Of a stretch of DNA of 64,000 bases, positions 54,300 through 62,423 are shown in pieces; position 1 is the stretch's first letter; every line of letters starts with the position of its first letter. The DNA lies in NCBI RefSeq assembly GCF_014174515.1, contig NZ_JACJUG010000005.1:62001-126000 (forward strand), read 5' to 3'. This DNA is from Mitsuaria sp. WAJ17 (GTDB lineage Bacteria; Pseudomonadota; Gammaproteobacteria; Burkholderiales; Burkholderiaceae_C). The translations under genes were made by a program, and so were the position numbers. The notes beneath the pieces were generated by a model. The model ran no database searches and had not been told where the DNA came from. It saw only the letters and a list, made by a program, of their open reading frames with translations.

Positions 54300-55313
54300 T
54301 CATTCGACAGCCGCCGACTCGTTCTCCGTGTGCCGGTCAGGCTCCGTGGTGCGAAGGATCTCGTTCAGAACGGAAGTGGCGTAGTTCCCGGCGGGCAAGG
54401 AGAAGCTGAGCACCAGTTGATCCGCTTGCGGCCATTCCCATGACATGTCCACGGGGCGCGCCACCAGTGCGCGGCGCTCCTGATCCAGACCGGCGTGTTC
54501 CATGCCGTCGCACAAGGTGGCGTGACGTCCAGCCACTCCCATTTCCAGGGCCTGCGCTTGATCGGTGGAGATCACCCGGCCACGTCCCCAGAGCGGCCCG
54601 GTAGGCAGGCCCGCCTCATCCATCACGTCGCCGGGCAGGGTCTTGCCCCAGAGGCCCTGCTGAATCCGCAGCCCCAGCACTTCATTGAAGACAAAGGAGC
54701 GCACCGCCGACAGGTAGATGCCTTTCTTCTTCGGGTTGCGCACGCGGATTTCGCGCGCCAGCATAGCTCGGCCCTGCTCCACGTTGCCGCCGTCGTGCCC
54801 GAAACGCTGAGCGCCAAAGTAGTTGGGCACGCCATGCGACGCAACGGCCTTGAGATTGGTCTCGATGGCGTCGCGGTCGCCGGTCACCTCACGCAGCGCG
54901 ATTTGGAATCGGTTGCCCTGCAGGTCACCGGGCCGCAGCTTTTTGACATGCCGGCTCTGACTCAGCACCGTGAACTCCGGGTGCTGAAACTGGGTCAGGT
55001 CGGGCGTCTCGCCCTTGGGGAAATAGATGCTGAACCATTGTCGGGTGATGGCGTAGCGGTCCTTGAGGCCGGCATAGCCGACATCCCTTTCCTGCACGCC
55101 CGCGGCTTCGGCCAACTGCTGGGCGACGAAGGCGGTATTGGCACCGGTCTTTTCGACGTCCAGCCAGATGTGCTCGCCCTCACCGGAGGGTTGCTGCAGC
55201 GGCAGTTCGGTCACGATGAAATCCTCGTTGCGGAGTTTCAGGGTGGCGCTGGCGCCGCTGGCCGGATAGGCGTTGGGCCACTGGGGCAAGGTCGTGTATT
55301 GAGCGTCGGTCAT
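54300..55313 (-). CDS. truD: tRNA pseudouridine(13) synthase TruD
   Basis: A 337-aa enzyme that converts U13 of tRNA-Glu to pseudouridine. Visible: the N-terminal LRNEDFIVTELPL, the catalytic Asp in VGYAGLKDRYAITRQWFS, PGDLQGNRFQIALR and the TruD-specific insertion with VPNYFGAQRFG. Length is standard. ATG 55313 begins the conserved region (MTDAQYTTLPQWPNAYP). It flanks the accessory module to its right. Confidence 0.95.
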   Translation of the reverse strand: MTDAQYTTLPQWPNAYPASGASATLKLRNEDFIVTELPLQQPSGEGEHIWLDVEKTGANTAFVAQQLAEAAGVQERDVGYAGLKDRYAITRQWFSIYFPKGETPDLTQFQHPEFTVLSQSRHVKKLRPGDLQGNRFQIALREVTGDRDAIETNLKAVASHGVPNYFGAQRFGHDGGNVEQGRAMLAREIRVRNPKKKGIYLSAVRSFVFNEVLGLRIQQGLWGKTLPGDVMDEAGLPTGPLWGRGRVISTDQAQALEMGVAGRHATLCDGMEHAGLDQERRALVARPVDMSWEWPQADQLVLSFSLPAGNYATSVLNEILRTTEPDRHTENESAAVE

Positions 55314-55617
55314 GAGTGGTCTGGCAGCACCAGATGATGAAAGAGACAGCTTGTCCAGGCGGCCGGGGACAGTCCGGGCGGTGATTGTCTCCTTACCCGC
55401 TTGCCCCGGTGAGCGTCAGCAACGGCGAGTTCAGTGGGTGCGGTTGCGCGCAGCCACCTCGGCTGTCGGTTTGCGCTAAATGCTGAACAGCGGGCATGCG
55501 ACGCATCAAGGGCTTGGCGCGACTTGTTTCATCGCCGTCGCTGAACCCGCTACTGCCGAGTTCGTGTAGCCGTTCTCTTGCCCCCCCGCGCCCCGGGCCG
55601 TGCAAAACGACTTTGGT
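55314..55617. other. Intergenic stretch between truD and the SMEK gene
   Basis: No supported gene; a 70-codon minus-strand frame (55393-55605) has no motif or ribosome site. It marks the left edge of the lower-GC accessory module. Confidence 0.45.
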
Positions 55618-56637
55618 TCAGAAGCTGGACAGATCCACCTCCCCGAGCACCCTTCGCAAGCTAAGGCCCTTGGTTTCCACGTAGTGCAAGAGGCCGTCCT
55701 TGAGGTGGTCCGAACCGCATGGCAAATAGAGCGTGATCTCATAAGACCTGTGCTCATGGCTGCTCTCGCTGATGTCTAGCAAGCCAGCGTGCTCCAGCAG
55801 GGCGATTTCGCCTTTCAGGTCATCCCCACGGTACATGCGCTCGACGAATCCGTACTGGAGGCGAGGTCGCCCAGAGCTGTTGTCCTGCCGGAGCTCATAG
55901 AGCATGACCAAGAACTCGCGAGTGATGCGCGGAAGGCCGGCAAGGGTCCGTCCCAGGCTGGCAAGACCTTCGCGGATTGCGCTTGCCTCCTTCGCTGAGA
56001 CTTCGCATCTGTCCTCCTCAAGGAACTTGATGAAGGCCGCCCCGTCTGTGGTCTTGGGCTTAGGAGGCTGCTCCCACATTTCATAGCCGGAGGTCTTGTA
56101 TTGGCCTTGCTCGTCAGGGACCTCCAACTCAATGAGCACCCGGGCGGCCTCTTTGCGAACGAGCTGGTGCAGACGGTACAGAGCATCGCTATCCAGGGCA
56201 ACCATGTCGCGGGCAATGGTGGTCATGTCCCAGATGTTGCTCTCAGTGAAGTTGTAGTCTGTGAAGATCTGGTCCGTCAGCGTGTAGGAACCCTGTTTCT
56301 TCCCGACTACCAGCACGATGATCTCGCTGTACTTGGCCTTCTGGTCGGAGGTGAGGTTTTCCAACGTCTTGCGGATCTTCCTTGCGTCAGATCGGGAGGT
56401 GATCTGAATGCCACGCTTGGCCTTCTCATCGCCGAGGTCCAGGCCCGCTTCGTTGGCTGAGTTCTTGTTGAGATTCTCTAGTTCGGTCCCGTGCACGATG
56501 TTGAGCAGGTCGCGAAGGTAGTTTTCGACGTGGACGTTCAAGTCCAAAAAGTTGAAGCGGCTGCGCATGGCAATGCGCTCGCTGAGTTCGGTGAAATGGT
56601 CCAGGACCAGGCCGACGATGTGGCCGCGAGTAAGCAT
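55618..56637 (-). CDS. SMEK-domain protein (putative defence-associated)
   Basis: A 339-aa product from ATG 56637, which has GAAGGA just upstream; the frame extends to 56742 but the extra residues look non-coding. Residues about 1-130 match the SMEK domain: LDHFTELSERIAMRSRFNFLD then HVENYLRDLLNIVHGTELENLN, an Asn-Asp-rich nuclease-like core (AGLDLGDEKAKRGIQITS), found N-terminally in predicted anti-phage proteins. The rest looks helical, with no second domain that I can name. Codon use is less GC-biased than in neighbouring housekeeping genes, a sign of transfer. The 1.1-kb module partner is a Fic protein. Confidence 0.7.
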   Translation of the reverse strand: MLTRGHIVGLVLDHFTELSERIAMRSRFNFLDLNVHVENYLRDLLNIVHGTELENLNKNSANEAGLDLGDEKAKRGIQITSRSDARKIRKTLENLTSDQKAKYSEIIVLVVGKKQGSYTLTDQIFTDYNFTESNIWDMTTIARDMVALDSDALYRLHQLVRKEAARVLIELEVPDEQGQYKTSGYEMWEQPPKPKTTDGAAFIKFLEEDRCEVSAKEASAIREGLASLGRTLAGLPRITREFLVMLYELRQDNSSGRPRLQYGFVERMYRGDDLKGEIALLEHAGLLDISESSHEHRSYEITLYLPCGSDHLKDGLLHYVETKGLSLRRVLGEVDLSSF

Positions 56638-57134
56638 TTGTTCCTTCTTCGTGGTGAGCTGCAGTGCGTAGCCTTGGCCACTGAATCCTGGATACCGGAA
56701 ACGATCAAGCTGAATCCTCACACGGGCAACTGGTGAGGTCATCCCCCTCCAAAGCGCATGAAGCGCATCGCATCTGCGACCGACTACTGGCTACCGGCTG
56801 CTGAACAGGCGAAAGATGCGCAAGACAAAACAGCTTGCCGCAACGCCCACAGTGCCCCCAGTCAGTGGTTCGAATTCCGCCGAACAAGCGGTGCACCGAA
56901 ACGTCACTATAGAAGAATGTGAGCTCAACGACGCCTGGGCCCTGGGCTTGTACGGCGGCGGCCCGGCGCCGCGGCACTACGTCGCACTGCTGACCGCCCG
57001 CTGGCGGCAACTGCTCCTATGCGGCATTTGCGAGATGGCGTAGGGAAGTGAGGTGCAGTGCGCCCGCCATTCAAGATAAAAAAATTCCAAGAACACCGTT
57101 TTCGGATAGATTTCTTGGATAGGCGGAGAAAAAA
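56638..57134. other. Intergenic stretch between the SMEK and Fic genes
   Basis: Divergent promoter space of about 500 bases. It holds one weak minus-strand frame with a zinc-finger pattern (listed separately). The A-rich stretch just before 57135 contains the Fic ribosome site. Confidence 0.45.
56705..56896 (-). CDS. Possible small zinc-finger protein upstream of the SMEK gene
   Basis: An open frame whose 3' part reads HCGRCGKLFCLAHLSP and then MRCASC...CPCED: C-x2-C-x4-C-x2-H followed by C-x2-C, an AN1-like metal-binding pattern. The start is uncertain (GTG 56896 or TTG 57010; no ATG and no clear ribosome site). It would be 68 bases upstream of the SMEK gene on the same strand. Regular Cys spacing argues for coding; the missing start argues against. 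It may be the remnant of a longer gene. Confidence 0.3.
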   Translation of the reverse strand: MHRLFGGIRTTDWGHCGRCGKLFCLAHLSPVQQPVASSRSQMRCASCALEGDDLTSCPCEDSA

Positions 57135-58649
57135 ATGGCTACACGTTCGATCGGTTACGACTTCCTGGCCTCGACCCTCAATAGCGGGGCATTTCCGATC
57201 GACAGGCCAGCCAAGATCGGACCGGTCACACGAGTCACGGAGCAGGCAGACTGCCTGCTGGTTCCGGCCGGCGTTGCGCCGGCCTCAGACGACCCGCTGC
57301 AGCATCTCCTCTTCGCACTGAAGCACGAGGGGCTGAATCTGCAGGCTGCCATTCTCTCGCTGAAGAAGATCCCCGGCCAGTCGGTGGCCCAGGCCTTTCA
57401 GCGCTCGACAAGCAGCGCCTACGCGCGCGTCGCCTGCTACCTCTGGGAGATCGCCAACGGCAGCAAGCTTGAGGGCCTGCCTGCGGCCGTAGGCGCCTAC
57501 GAAAAGCTCTTCGACGAGCAACTCTACGTCACGGATCGAGTCCAGCGCGACAGTCGATGGCGGGTCGACTTCAATGGCATCGGCAGCCCAGACTACTGCA
57601 TCACCGTGCGGCGGACGAAGTCCGTGGTCAACCTGTTGGCTGCCGATGTGCTCAGTCAAGTGGAGGCCTTCGTCGCTGGCGTCGATCCAGGCGTACTGGA
57701 TCGTGCTGTCCGATGGGCCTACCTCAGTGAAGCCGACCACAGCTATGCGATCGAGCGGGAGAAGCCAAGCCCGACCAAGGCAGAAGCGTTCGCCGCGTTG
57801 CTCGCCAAGGCCCAAGATGATGAGCCGGTCAGCGAGGCCTACCTGGTCGCACTGCAAAACCTTGCGGTCAACAATCCGTTGGATAAGGCGTGGGGGTTTC
57901 GAGAGCAACAGAACCGTCTACGCAACGACATGCGCGGTGCGTTGGGCGTGACATACCTGCCGCCTCCGCCTGAGATGGTCAGGTCGGTCATGAACGCCAT
58001 CATGTCGTTGTGCAACGACCGCAACAGCAAGGTGGATGCGCTGGTGCGTGGCAGTCTGGCGAGCTTCGCCTTCGTCTTTGCTCATCCGTTTATGGACGGC
58101 AACGGTCGGTTGTCGCGATTCCTATTCCACAAGGTGGCCTGTTCCGATGCGCGGTTGGCCAGCGGCCTGGTGCTGCCGGTGTCGATCGCCATGAAGCGCC
58201 ATGAGGGCCAATACCTGAAGGCATTGCAGTCGTTCTCGAAGCCGGCGCGCGCCTTCTGGGACGTAACCTATGTGTCCGACGACCAGATCTTCCAGAACTT
58301 CAAGGGTGAGCCCGAGATCTACCGCTACTGGGACGGCACGCACTGTGTCGAGTTCGGCCTCGAGATGGCTCTGCAAGCCCTGCAGCATGATCTCCAGCAC
58401 GAGATGTCGTTCCTGCACCGCTACGACGCGGTCTACAGCGCAATCAACAACGCCATCGACATGAACAACAACGACCTGGTGGTCATGGCCAGGGCCATCT
58501 CGACCCAGGGCACCTTGTCGAACAACCGCTACAAGCAGCTCATTGCGAAGGGCCACCCGAAGGAGCTCATCGAGGCAGGCATGGCGGCCGCGAACGAGGC
58601 GCTGGAGGAGCTTGAAGAGGCCGATGGGATGGTTCACCCACGGGGCTGA
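57135..58649 (+). CDS. Fic-domain protein (putative AMPylating enzyme)
   Basis: A 504-aa product. The Fic active-site motif HPFMDGNGRLSR starts about residue 317, complete with the catalytic His and nucleotide-binding GNGR. Upstream, SYAIERE (about 202) resembles the inhibitory helix [S/T]xxxE[G/N], with Glu kept and Arg in place of the usual Gly; thus intramolecular inhibition is likely. N- and C-terminal regions (about 1-190, 340-504) are helical. ATG 57135 follows GGAGA. Fic proteins transfer AMP or another group from nucleotides to target hydroxyls. Next to a SMEK gene, a defence or toxin-antitoxin role is possible. Confidence 0.88.
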   Translation: MATRSIGYDFLASTLNSGAFPIDRPAKIGPVTRVTEQADCLLVPAGVAPASDDPLQHLLFALKHEGLNLQAAILSLKKIPGQSVAQAFQRSTSSAYARVACYLWEIANGSKLEGLPAAVGAYEKLFDEQLYVTDRVQRDSRWRVDFNGIGSPDYCITVRRTKSVVNLLAADVLSQVEAFVAGVDPGVLDRAVRWAYLSEADHSYAIEREKPSPTKAEAFAALLAKAQDDEPVSEAYLVALQNLAVNNPLDKAWGFREQQNRLRNDMRGALGVTYLPPPPEMVRSVMNAIMSLCNDRNSKVDALVRGSLASFAFVFAHPFMDGNGRLSRFLFHKVACSDARLASGLVLPVSIAMKRHEGQYLKALQSFSKPARAFWDVTYVSDDQIFQNFKGEPEIYRYWDGTHCVEFGLEMALQALQHDLQHEMSFLHRYDAVYSAINNAIDMNNNDLVVMARAISTQGTLSNNRYKQLIAKGHPKELIEAGMAAANEALEELEEADGMVHPRG

Positions 58650-58691
58650 TCGCGCGCTGCAGTCCCTGTCAATTTCATCGGAGAACAACCC

Positions 58692-58907
58692 ATGCAACTC
58701 GGCCCCAGCAACTCGGAGATGCAGCGCAGCCTGACCGTGGGCGCCTTCTCGGTGCTCATGCCGTTCGTCGTGATGGGGCTTTTGCGTTGGGCCTGGCGGG
58801 CCAAACGCTGGCTACTGGCCCTCTGGCTATCGATTACGGTGCACCTGACCAAGCAACGCTGGCGGCCATCGTTGCACATCGGGCGCTTCAGACGTTCATT
58901 TGTGTGA
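58692..58907 (+). CDS. Possible small membrane protein downstream of fic
   Basis: A 71-aa frame beginning 42 bases after the Fic stop, with GGAG about 10 bases ahead of ATG 58692. It contains two hydrophobic segments (VGAFSVLMPFVVMGLLRWA and LLALWLSITVHL) and a basic tail. No family recognised. The length and context could suit a toxin-like or accessory peptide, but an overlapping frame (58787-59107) is open too, so a decayed or frameshifted gene is possible. Confidence 0.35.
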   Translation: MQLGPSNSEMQRSLTVGAFSVLMPFVVMGLLRWAWRAKRWLLALWLSITVHLTKQRWRPSLHIGRFRRSFV

Positions 58908-59144
58908 CGGCCGCCGCCGACCGACCGAGCTCGCTGCAGCTCGGCAACTCGCGCAGCCAGTTCATGCAAGACAAATTGGCTGCTTGCGTTCATTCTCAAA
59001 AATCTTGCGCAGCTCTCCCAGAAAGCCTGCATGTGTGCAGAGGTCGTTATACGCAGCCATGGCCGCTCGATCGTCTTGCAACAGGGAAATCTTCGTCAAA
59101 TCAATAACTTACATCGAGTATAAAGCCGCAAACCGCGGCCTCCT

Positions 59145-59186
59145 GAGTTCAAACTACAGCTCAAAGAGTTCGAACTACAGCGCAAA
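59145..59186. repeat. Two-copy 21-base tandem repeat
   Basis: GAGTTCAAACTACAGCTCAAA (59145-59165) is followed at once by GAGTTCGAACTACAGCGCAAA (59166-59186): two mismatches in 21. Meaning unknown; the position is 90 bases upstream of the GntR operator. Confidence 0.75.
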
Positions 59187-59274
59187 CCGACACCCACAGC
59201 CACCCCATGCAGTTCATCCCGCCCCAGCTGCAGTCTGTCGCCCCCCGCTAGGGGCCCGGACTGAGCATTGTTAT

Positions 59275-59298
59275 GGTGTGCTACATCAGCAACACACC
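59275..59298. promoter_or_regulatory. GntR (YtrA-type) operator
   Basis: GGTGTG...CACACC forms a perfect GGTG-N16-CACC palindrome 23 bases before the regulator's ATG. This is the arrangement reported for YtrA-subfamily regulators of Xanthomonas. Autorepression of the operon is therefore likely. Confidence 0.7.
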
Positions 59299-59321
59299 GC
59301 AGGCTCCTGGCCTGAAGCGAC

Positions 59322-59675
59322 ATGCAAAGCTGGAACGACAATGCGCCGATCTACCAGCAGCTGGCCGACCGCCTGGCCAGTCAGCTGCTGGATGGCAATC
59401 CGCCCGAAGGTGAAGCCCTCCCTTCGGTCCGCCTCTTGGCCACCCAATACCTGATCAACCCGCTGACGGTCAGCCGCGCGCTGCAGTCACTGGCCGACAA
59501 CGGCCTGGTGGAAAGCCGTCGCGGGCTGGGCATGTACGTACGGCCCGGCGCCCGCCAGCGCCTGCTGGAGAGCGAGCGAGAGCAGTTCCTGAGCAAGGAA
59601 TGGCCCCTGCTGCGCGAAAAGCTGAAGCGCCTGGGCCTCAGCGCCCAGGATCTGCAATGGGAGGAACTGCAATGA
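59322..59675 (+). CDS. GntR-family regulator, YtrA subfamily
   Basis: A 117-aa regulator. Residues about 8-75 are the winged helix: PIYQQLADRLASQLLDG, LPSVRLLATQYLINPLTVSRAL and LVESRRGLGMYV. The short C-terminal helical part, with no ligand-binding domain, is the YtrA feature. Its stop overlaps the ABC ATPase start by 4 bases (ATGA), so the regulator and transporter are co-translated. It likely represses its own operon from the GGTG-N16-CACC site; the inducer is probably an envelope-active compound, by analogy. Confidence 0.92.
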   Translation: MQSWNDNAPIYQQLADRLASQLLDGNPPEGEALPSVRLLATQYLINPLTVSRALQSLADNGLVESRRGLGMYVRPGARQRLLESEREQFLSKEWPLLREKLKRLGLSAQDLQWEELQ

Positions 59676-60562
59676 ACACGAACAACAATACCGAACCCCT
59701 GGTCAGCGCGCGCGACTTTACGCTGCGCTATGGCCGCAAGGTGGCCTGCGACCACCTCAGCTTTCAGATCCCCAAGGGCCGCGTGGTGGGTCTGCTGGGC
59801 CACAACGGTGCCGGCAAGACCTCGCTGATGAAAGCCATGGTCGGCCTGCAGGGCGGCGAAGGCGAGCTGCGTGTGCTTGGCCTGGATCCGCGCAGCCAGC
59901 GCACCGAGCTGCTCAAGGGCCTTTCCTACATCCCCGACGTGGCCGTGCTGCCACGCTGGGCCCGCGTGCATGAGCTCATCACGCTGATGAGCGGCCTGCA
60001 GCCCCAGTTCTCTGCCGAGCGCGCCAGGGCCCTGCTCAAGCGCACCAGCGTGAGCCTCAATGACAAGGTCAAGTCGCTGTCCAAGGGGATGGTGACCCAG
60101 CTGCACCTGGCCCTGGTGGCCGCCATCGACACCCGCCTGATGATCCTCGACGAGCCCACCCTGGGGCTGGACGTGATCTCGCGCAAGAGCTTCTACGAGA
60201 TGCTCATCGACGAATGGTGCGACGGCGAACGCACGGTGGTGATCTCCACCCATCAGGTCGAGGAGATCGAGAGCCTGCTGTCCGACGTGATGATGCTGGA
60301 CGAAGGCAAGCTGGTGCTCAACATCAGCCTGGAAGAGATGGACTCCCGCTTCGTGGCCCTGGCCCACGATCCGGCCGCCGCCGACACCGTGGCACGCGCC
60401 CACCCGCTGCTGCGATACCGCCAGCAGGGCCGCTCGGCCGCCCTGTTCGACGGCGAGCCGCCCCCGGACGTCCAGGCCCTGGGCCAGCGATTCCGCCCCA
60501 GCCTGGTCGACCTCTTCGTCGCCCTGACCCGCAAGCCTGAACTGCAGCCCCGCGAGGCCTGA
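59672..60562 (+). CDS. ABC transporter ATP-binding protein
   Basis: A 296-aa ATPase. Walker A is GHNGAGKTS, the signature is degenerate (LSKGMVTQLHLALV instead of LSGGQ), Walker B is LMILDEPTLGLD and the switch His is in STHQVEEIES. The C-terminal ~80 residues form the added domain of export-type ATPases. It pairs with the permease 12 bases downstream. By homology with YtrA-controlled systems it may export or sense an antibiotic or envelope stress signal. Confidence 0.9.
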   Translation: MNTNNNTEPLVSARDFTLRYGRKVACDHLSFQIPKGRVVGLLGHNGAGKTSLMKAMVGLQGGEGELRVLGLDPRSQRTELLKGLSYIPDVAVLPRWARVHELITLMSGLQPQFSAERARALLKRTSVSLNDKVKSLSKGMVTQLHLALVAAIDTRLMILDEPTLGLDVISRKSFYEMLIDEWCDGERTVVISTHQVEEIESLLSDVMMLDEGKLVLNISLEEMDSRFVALAHDPAAADTVARAHPLLRYRQQGRSAALFDGEPPPDVQALGQRFRPSLVDLFVALTRKPELQPREA

Positions 60563-60574
60563 AGGAGACCGACC

Positions 60575-61474
60575 ATGAAAGCACAACGATTCCTGACCCT
60601 CCTGCAGCGCGAGTGGATGCAGCATCGCCTCGGCTGGCTGCTGGTGATGCTGGTGCCGCCCGCACTGATCCTGTTGCTGATGCCCCTCCAGGGCCCCATC
60701 GTCGATGGCGACGCCCAAGTGCCGCCGCCGGTGGCCGTGGCAGCCGTGGCCATGCTGGGTAGCATGGCGGGCGTTTTCGCGCTGAGCTGGATCGTGTCGA
60801 TGTTCCAGCTGCCGGGCCTGTCCCGTCGCGACCAGCAGGACCGCTCTGTCGAGTTCTGGCTCTCCCTGCCGGCCACTCACGTCGAGAGCATCGGAGCCAC
60901 CGTGCTGACCCACGCGCTGCTCGTGCCCATGGCAGCTGTGGCCGTCGGCCTGGTCTGCGGGCCCGTGATGGCCGCGGCCGCCCTGCTTAAGATCCACGGC
61001 TTTGCTGGCTTCGGTCAGGTGCCCTGGGGTAGCCTGATGGGTATCGCCGTCCTGGGATGGCTGCGCCTGAGCATCGGCCTGCTGCTGATGACCCTGTGGC
61101 TGTCGCCCCTGTTCATGGCCCTGATGGCTGCGGCCGCCTGGCTGAAACGCTGGGGTGTGCCGGTGCTGATCGGCGGCACGGTGATCCTCGCGAACGTGCT
61201 GAAAGAGCTCTATCACAACCACGTGGTGGCTCAGCTGCTGAAGGCCCAGTTCGAGGGTGCCGGCAAGGCCCTGTTCAATGCCAGCATGACCCTGGAAGGC
61301 CGGGGCGCCGCCCGGCAGCTGGAACACGAGAGCTTCGCCAGCCTGCTGCAGCTGGTGCTGCATGATCTGGGCGCAGCTTTCGCCCAGTTGGCGTCGCCGC
61401 ACTTCGTCGGCGGCCTGGCCCTGGCAAGCCTGTGCTTCTACCTGCTGGTGCTCAAGCGCCGCCAGGCCAGCTGA
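60575..61474 (+). CDS. ABC transporter permease
   Basis: A 299-aa integral membrane protein. Six helices are visible: LGWLLVMLVPPALILLLM, VAVAAVAMLGSMAGVFALSWIV, THALLVPMAAVAVGLVCGPV, LGWLRLSIGLLLMTLWLSP, PVLIGGTVILANV and FVGGLALASLCFYLLVL. It has no ATPase motif and follows its ATPase gene by 12 bases with a GGAGA ribosome site. A putative bidirectional terminator follows the stop. Confidence 0.88.
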   Translation: MKAQRFLTLLQREWMQHRLGWLLVMLVPPALILLLMPLQGPIVDGDAQVPPPVAVAAVAMLGSMAGVFALSWIVSMFQLPGLSRRDQQDRSVEFWLSLPATHVESIGATVLTHALLVPMAAVAVGLVCGPVMAAAALLKIHGFAGFGQVPWGSLMGIAVLGWLRLSIGLLLMTLWLSPLFMALMAAAAWLKRWGVPVLIGGTVILANVLKELYHNHVVAQLLKAQFEGAGKALFNASMTLEGRGAARQLEHESFASLLQLVLHDLGAAFAQLASPHFVGGLALASLCFYLLVLKRRQAS

Positions 61475-61496
61475 GCTCCCACGAGTCTCCAGCAAA

Positions 61497-61520
61497 AAAG
61501 CCCGCCGATTGGCGGGCTTT
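61497..61520. terminator. Bidirectional intrinsic terminator
   Basis: AAAGCCCGCC (61497-61506), loop GATT, GGCGGGCTTT (61511-61520): a perfect 10-bp stem with A-run and T-run flanks. It ends the permease transcript and that of the convergent ferritin-fold gene. Confidence 0.9.
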
Positions 61521-61544
61521 GTCTTTGCGAGATCGACGGTGCGA

Positions 61545-62423
61545 TCAGGCTGCAGGGCTGGGCTCGGTGCCGCCAGTTGCACCGGTGGCTGCGGCCACCT
61601 TGGCGCTCACTTCCTTGCGGAAGCGGTTCAGCTCCTGCACGCTGGCGAAGCTGCGCTCCATCAGCAGGCTCATATTGTGCAGGATGCGCTCGACCACCTT
61701 GGTCTCCCAGACAGCGTCGAACTGGATCTGCTTGTCCAGCCACTTCTCCAGCCACTCCGGATCCGGCAGGCGGCTCTGGATGGTGTCGCGCGGGAAGAGC
61801 TTGGCGTTGACGTGCAGATTGGTCGGATGCAGGGCTTGGGCCGTGCGGCGGGCGCTGGCCATCAGCACACCCACCTTGGCGAAGGCGGCACGGGCCTCGT
61901 CGCCGAACTTCTGCATGGCGCGCTTCATGTAGCGCAGATAGGCGCCGCCGTGGCGGGCCTCGTCGCGGGCCAGGGTCTCGTAGATGGCCTTGATCACCGG
62001 CTCGGTGTGCCATTCGGCAGCACGGCGGTACCAGTGGTTCAGGCGGATCTCGCCGCAGAAGTGCAGCATCAGGGTCTCGAGGGCAGGCGCCGGGTCGAAG
62101 TCGAAGCGGACCTCATGCAGTTCCTGCTCGCTGGGCACCAGGTCCGGGCGGAAGCGGCGAAGGTATTCCATCAGCACCAGGGAGTGCTTCTGCTCCTCGA
62201 AGAACCAGACGCTCATGAAGGCGGAGAAATCGCTGTCGTCGCGGTTGTCACGCAGGAACATCTCGGTGGCCGGCAGGGCCGCCCACTCGGTGATCGCGTT
62301 CATCTTGATGGTCTGGGCCTGGTCCTCGGTGAGCAGGCTGGCATCGAACGTGTCCCAGGGGATGTCGGTGTCCATGTTCCAGCGCACGGCTTCCAGTTGC
62401 TTGAAGAGTTCGGGGTAGAGCAT
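61545..62423 (-). CDS. Ferritin-fold di-iron protein (acyl-ACP desaturase-like)
   Basis: A 292-aa helical protein. Di-iron ligands typical of the acyl-ACP desaturase/ferritin-like group: Glu in AITEWAAL, FFEEQKHSL, the second pair GEIRLNHW and DEARHGG. The N-terminus (MLYPELFKQLEAVRW) is distinctive of a betaproteobacterial branch usually labelled ferritin-like. It could introduce double bonds or act in iron/oxidative metabolism. The tail (TGATGGTEPSPAA) is low-complexity. It is convergent with the ABC permease. Confidence 0.82.
   Translation of the reverse strand: MLYPELFKQLEAVRWNMDTDIPWDTFDASLLTEDQAQTIKMNAITEWAALPATEMFLRDNRDDSDFSAFMSVWFFEEQKHSLVLMEYLRRFRPDLVPSEQELHEVRFDFDPAPALETLMLHFCGEIRLNHWYRRAAEWHTEPVIKAIYETLARDEARHGGAYLRYMKRAMQKFGDEARAAFAKVGVLMASARRTAQALHPTNLHVNAKLFPRDTIQSRLPDPEWLEKWLDKQIQFDAVWETKVVERILHNMSLLMERSFASVQELNRFRKEVSAKVAAATGATGGTEPSPAA

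Larger units (their letters stand above)
58908..59321. other. Intergenic stretch before the GntR operon, with tandem repeat
   Basis: No gene supported. It contains a 21-base direct repeat in tandem (59145-59186) and the operator at 59275-59298. Base composition is less GC-rich than neighbouring genes. Confidence 0.5.

Noticed and set aside
55393..55605. Small minus-strand frame near truD
   Set aside because: Gly/Arg-rich, no ribosome site, no motif.
56866..56881. GGTTCGAATTCC, resembling a tRNA T-loop
   Set aside because: The flanking bases do not form a T-stem and no acceptor or anticodon arm can be drawn around it.
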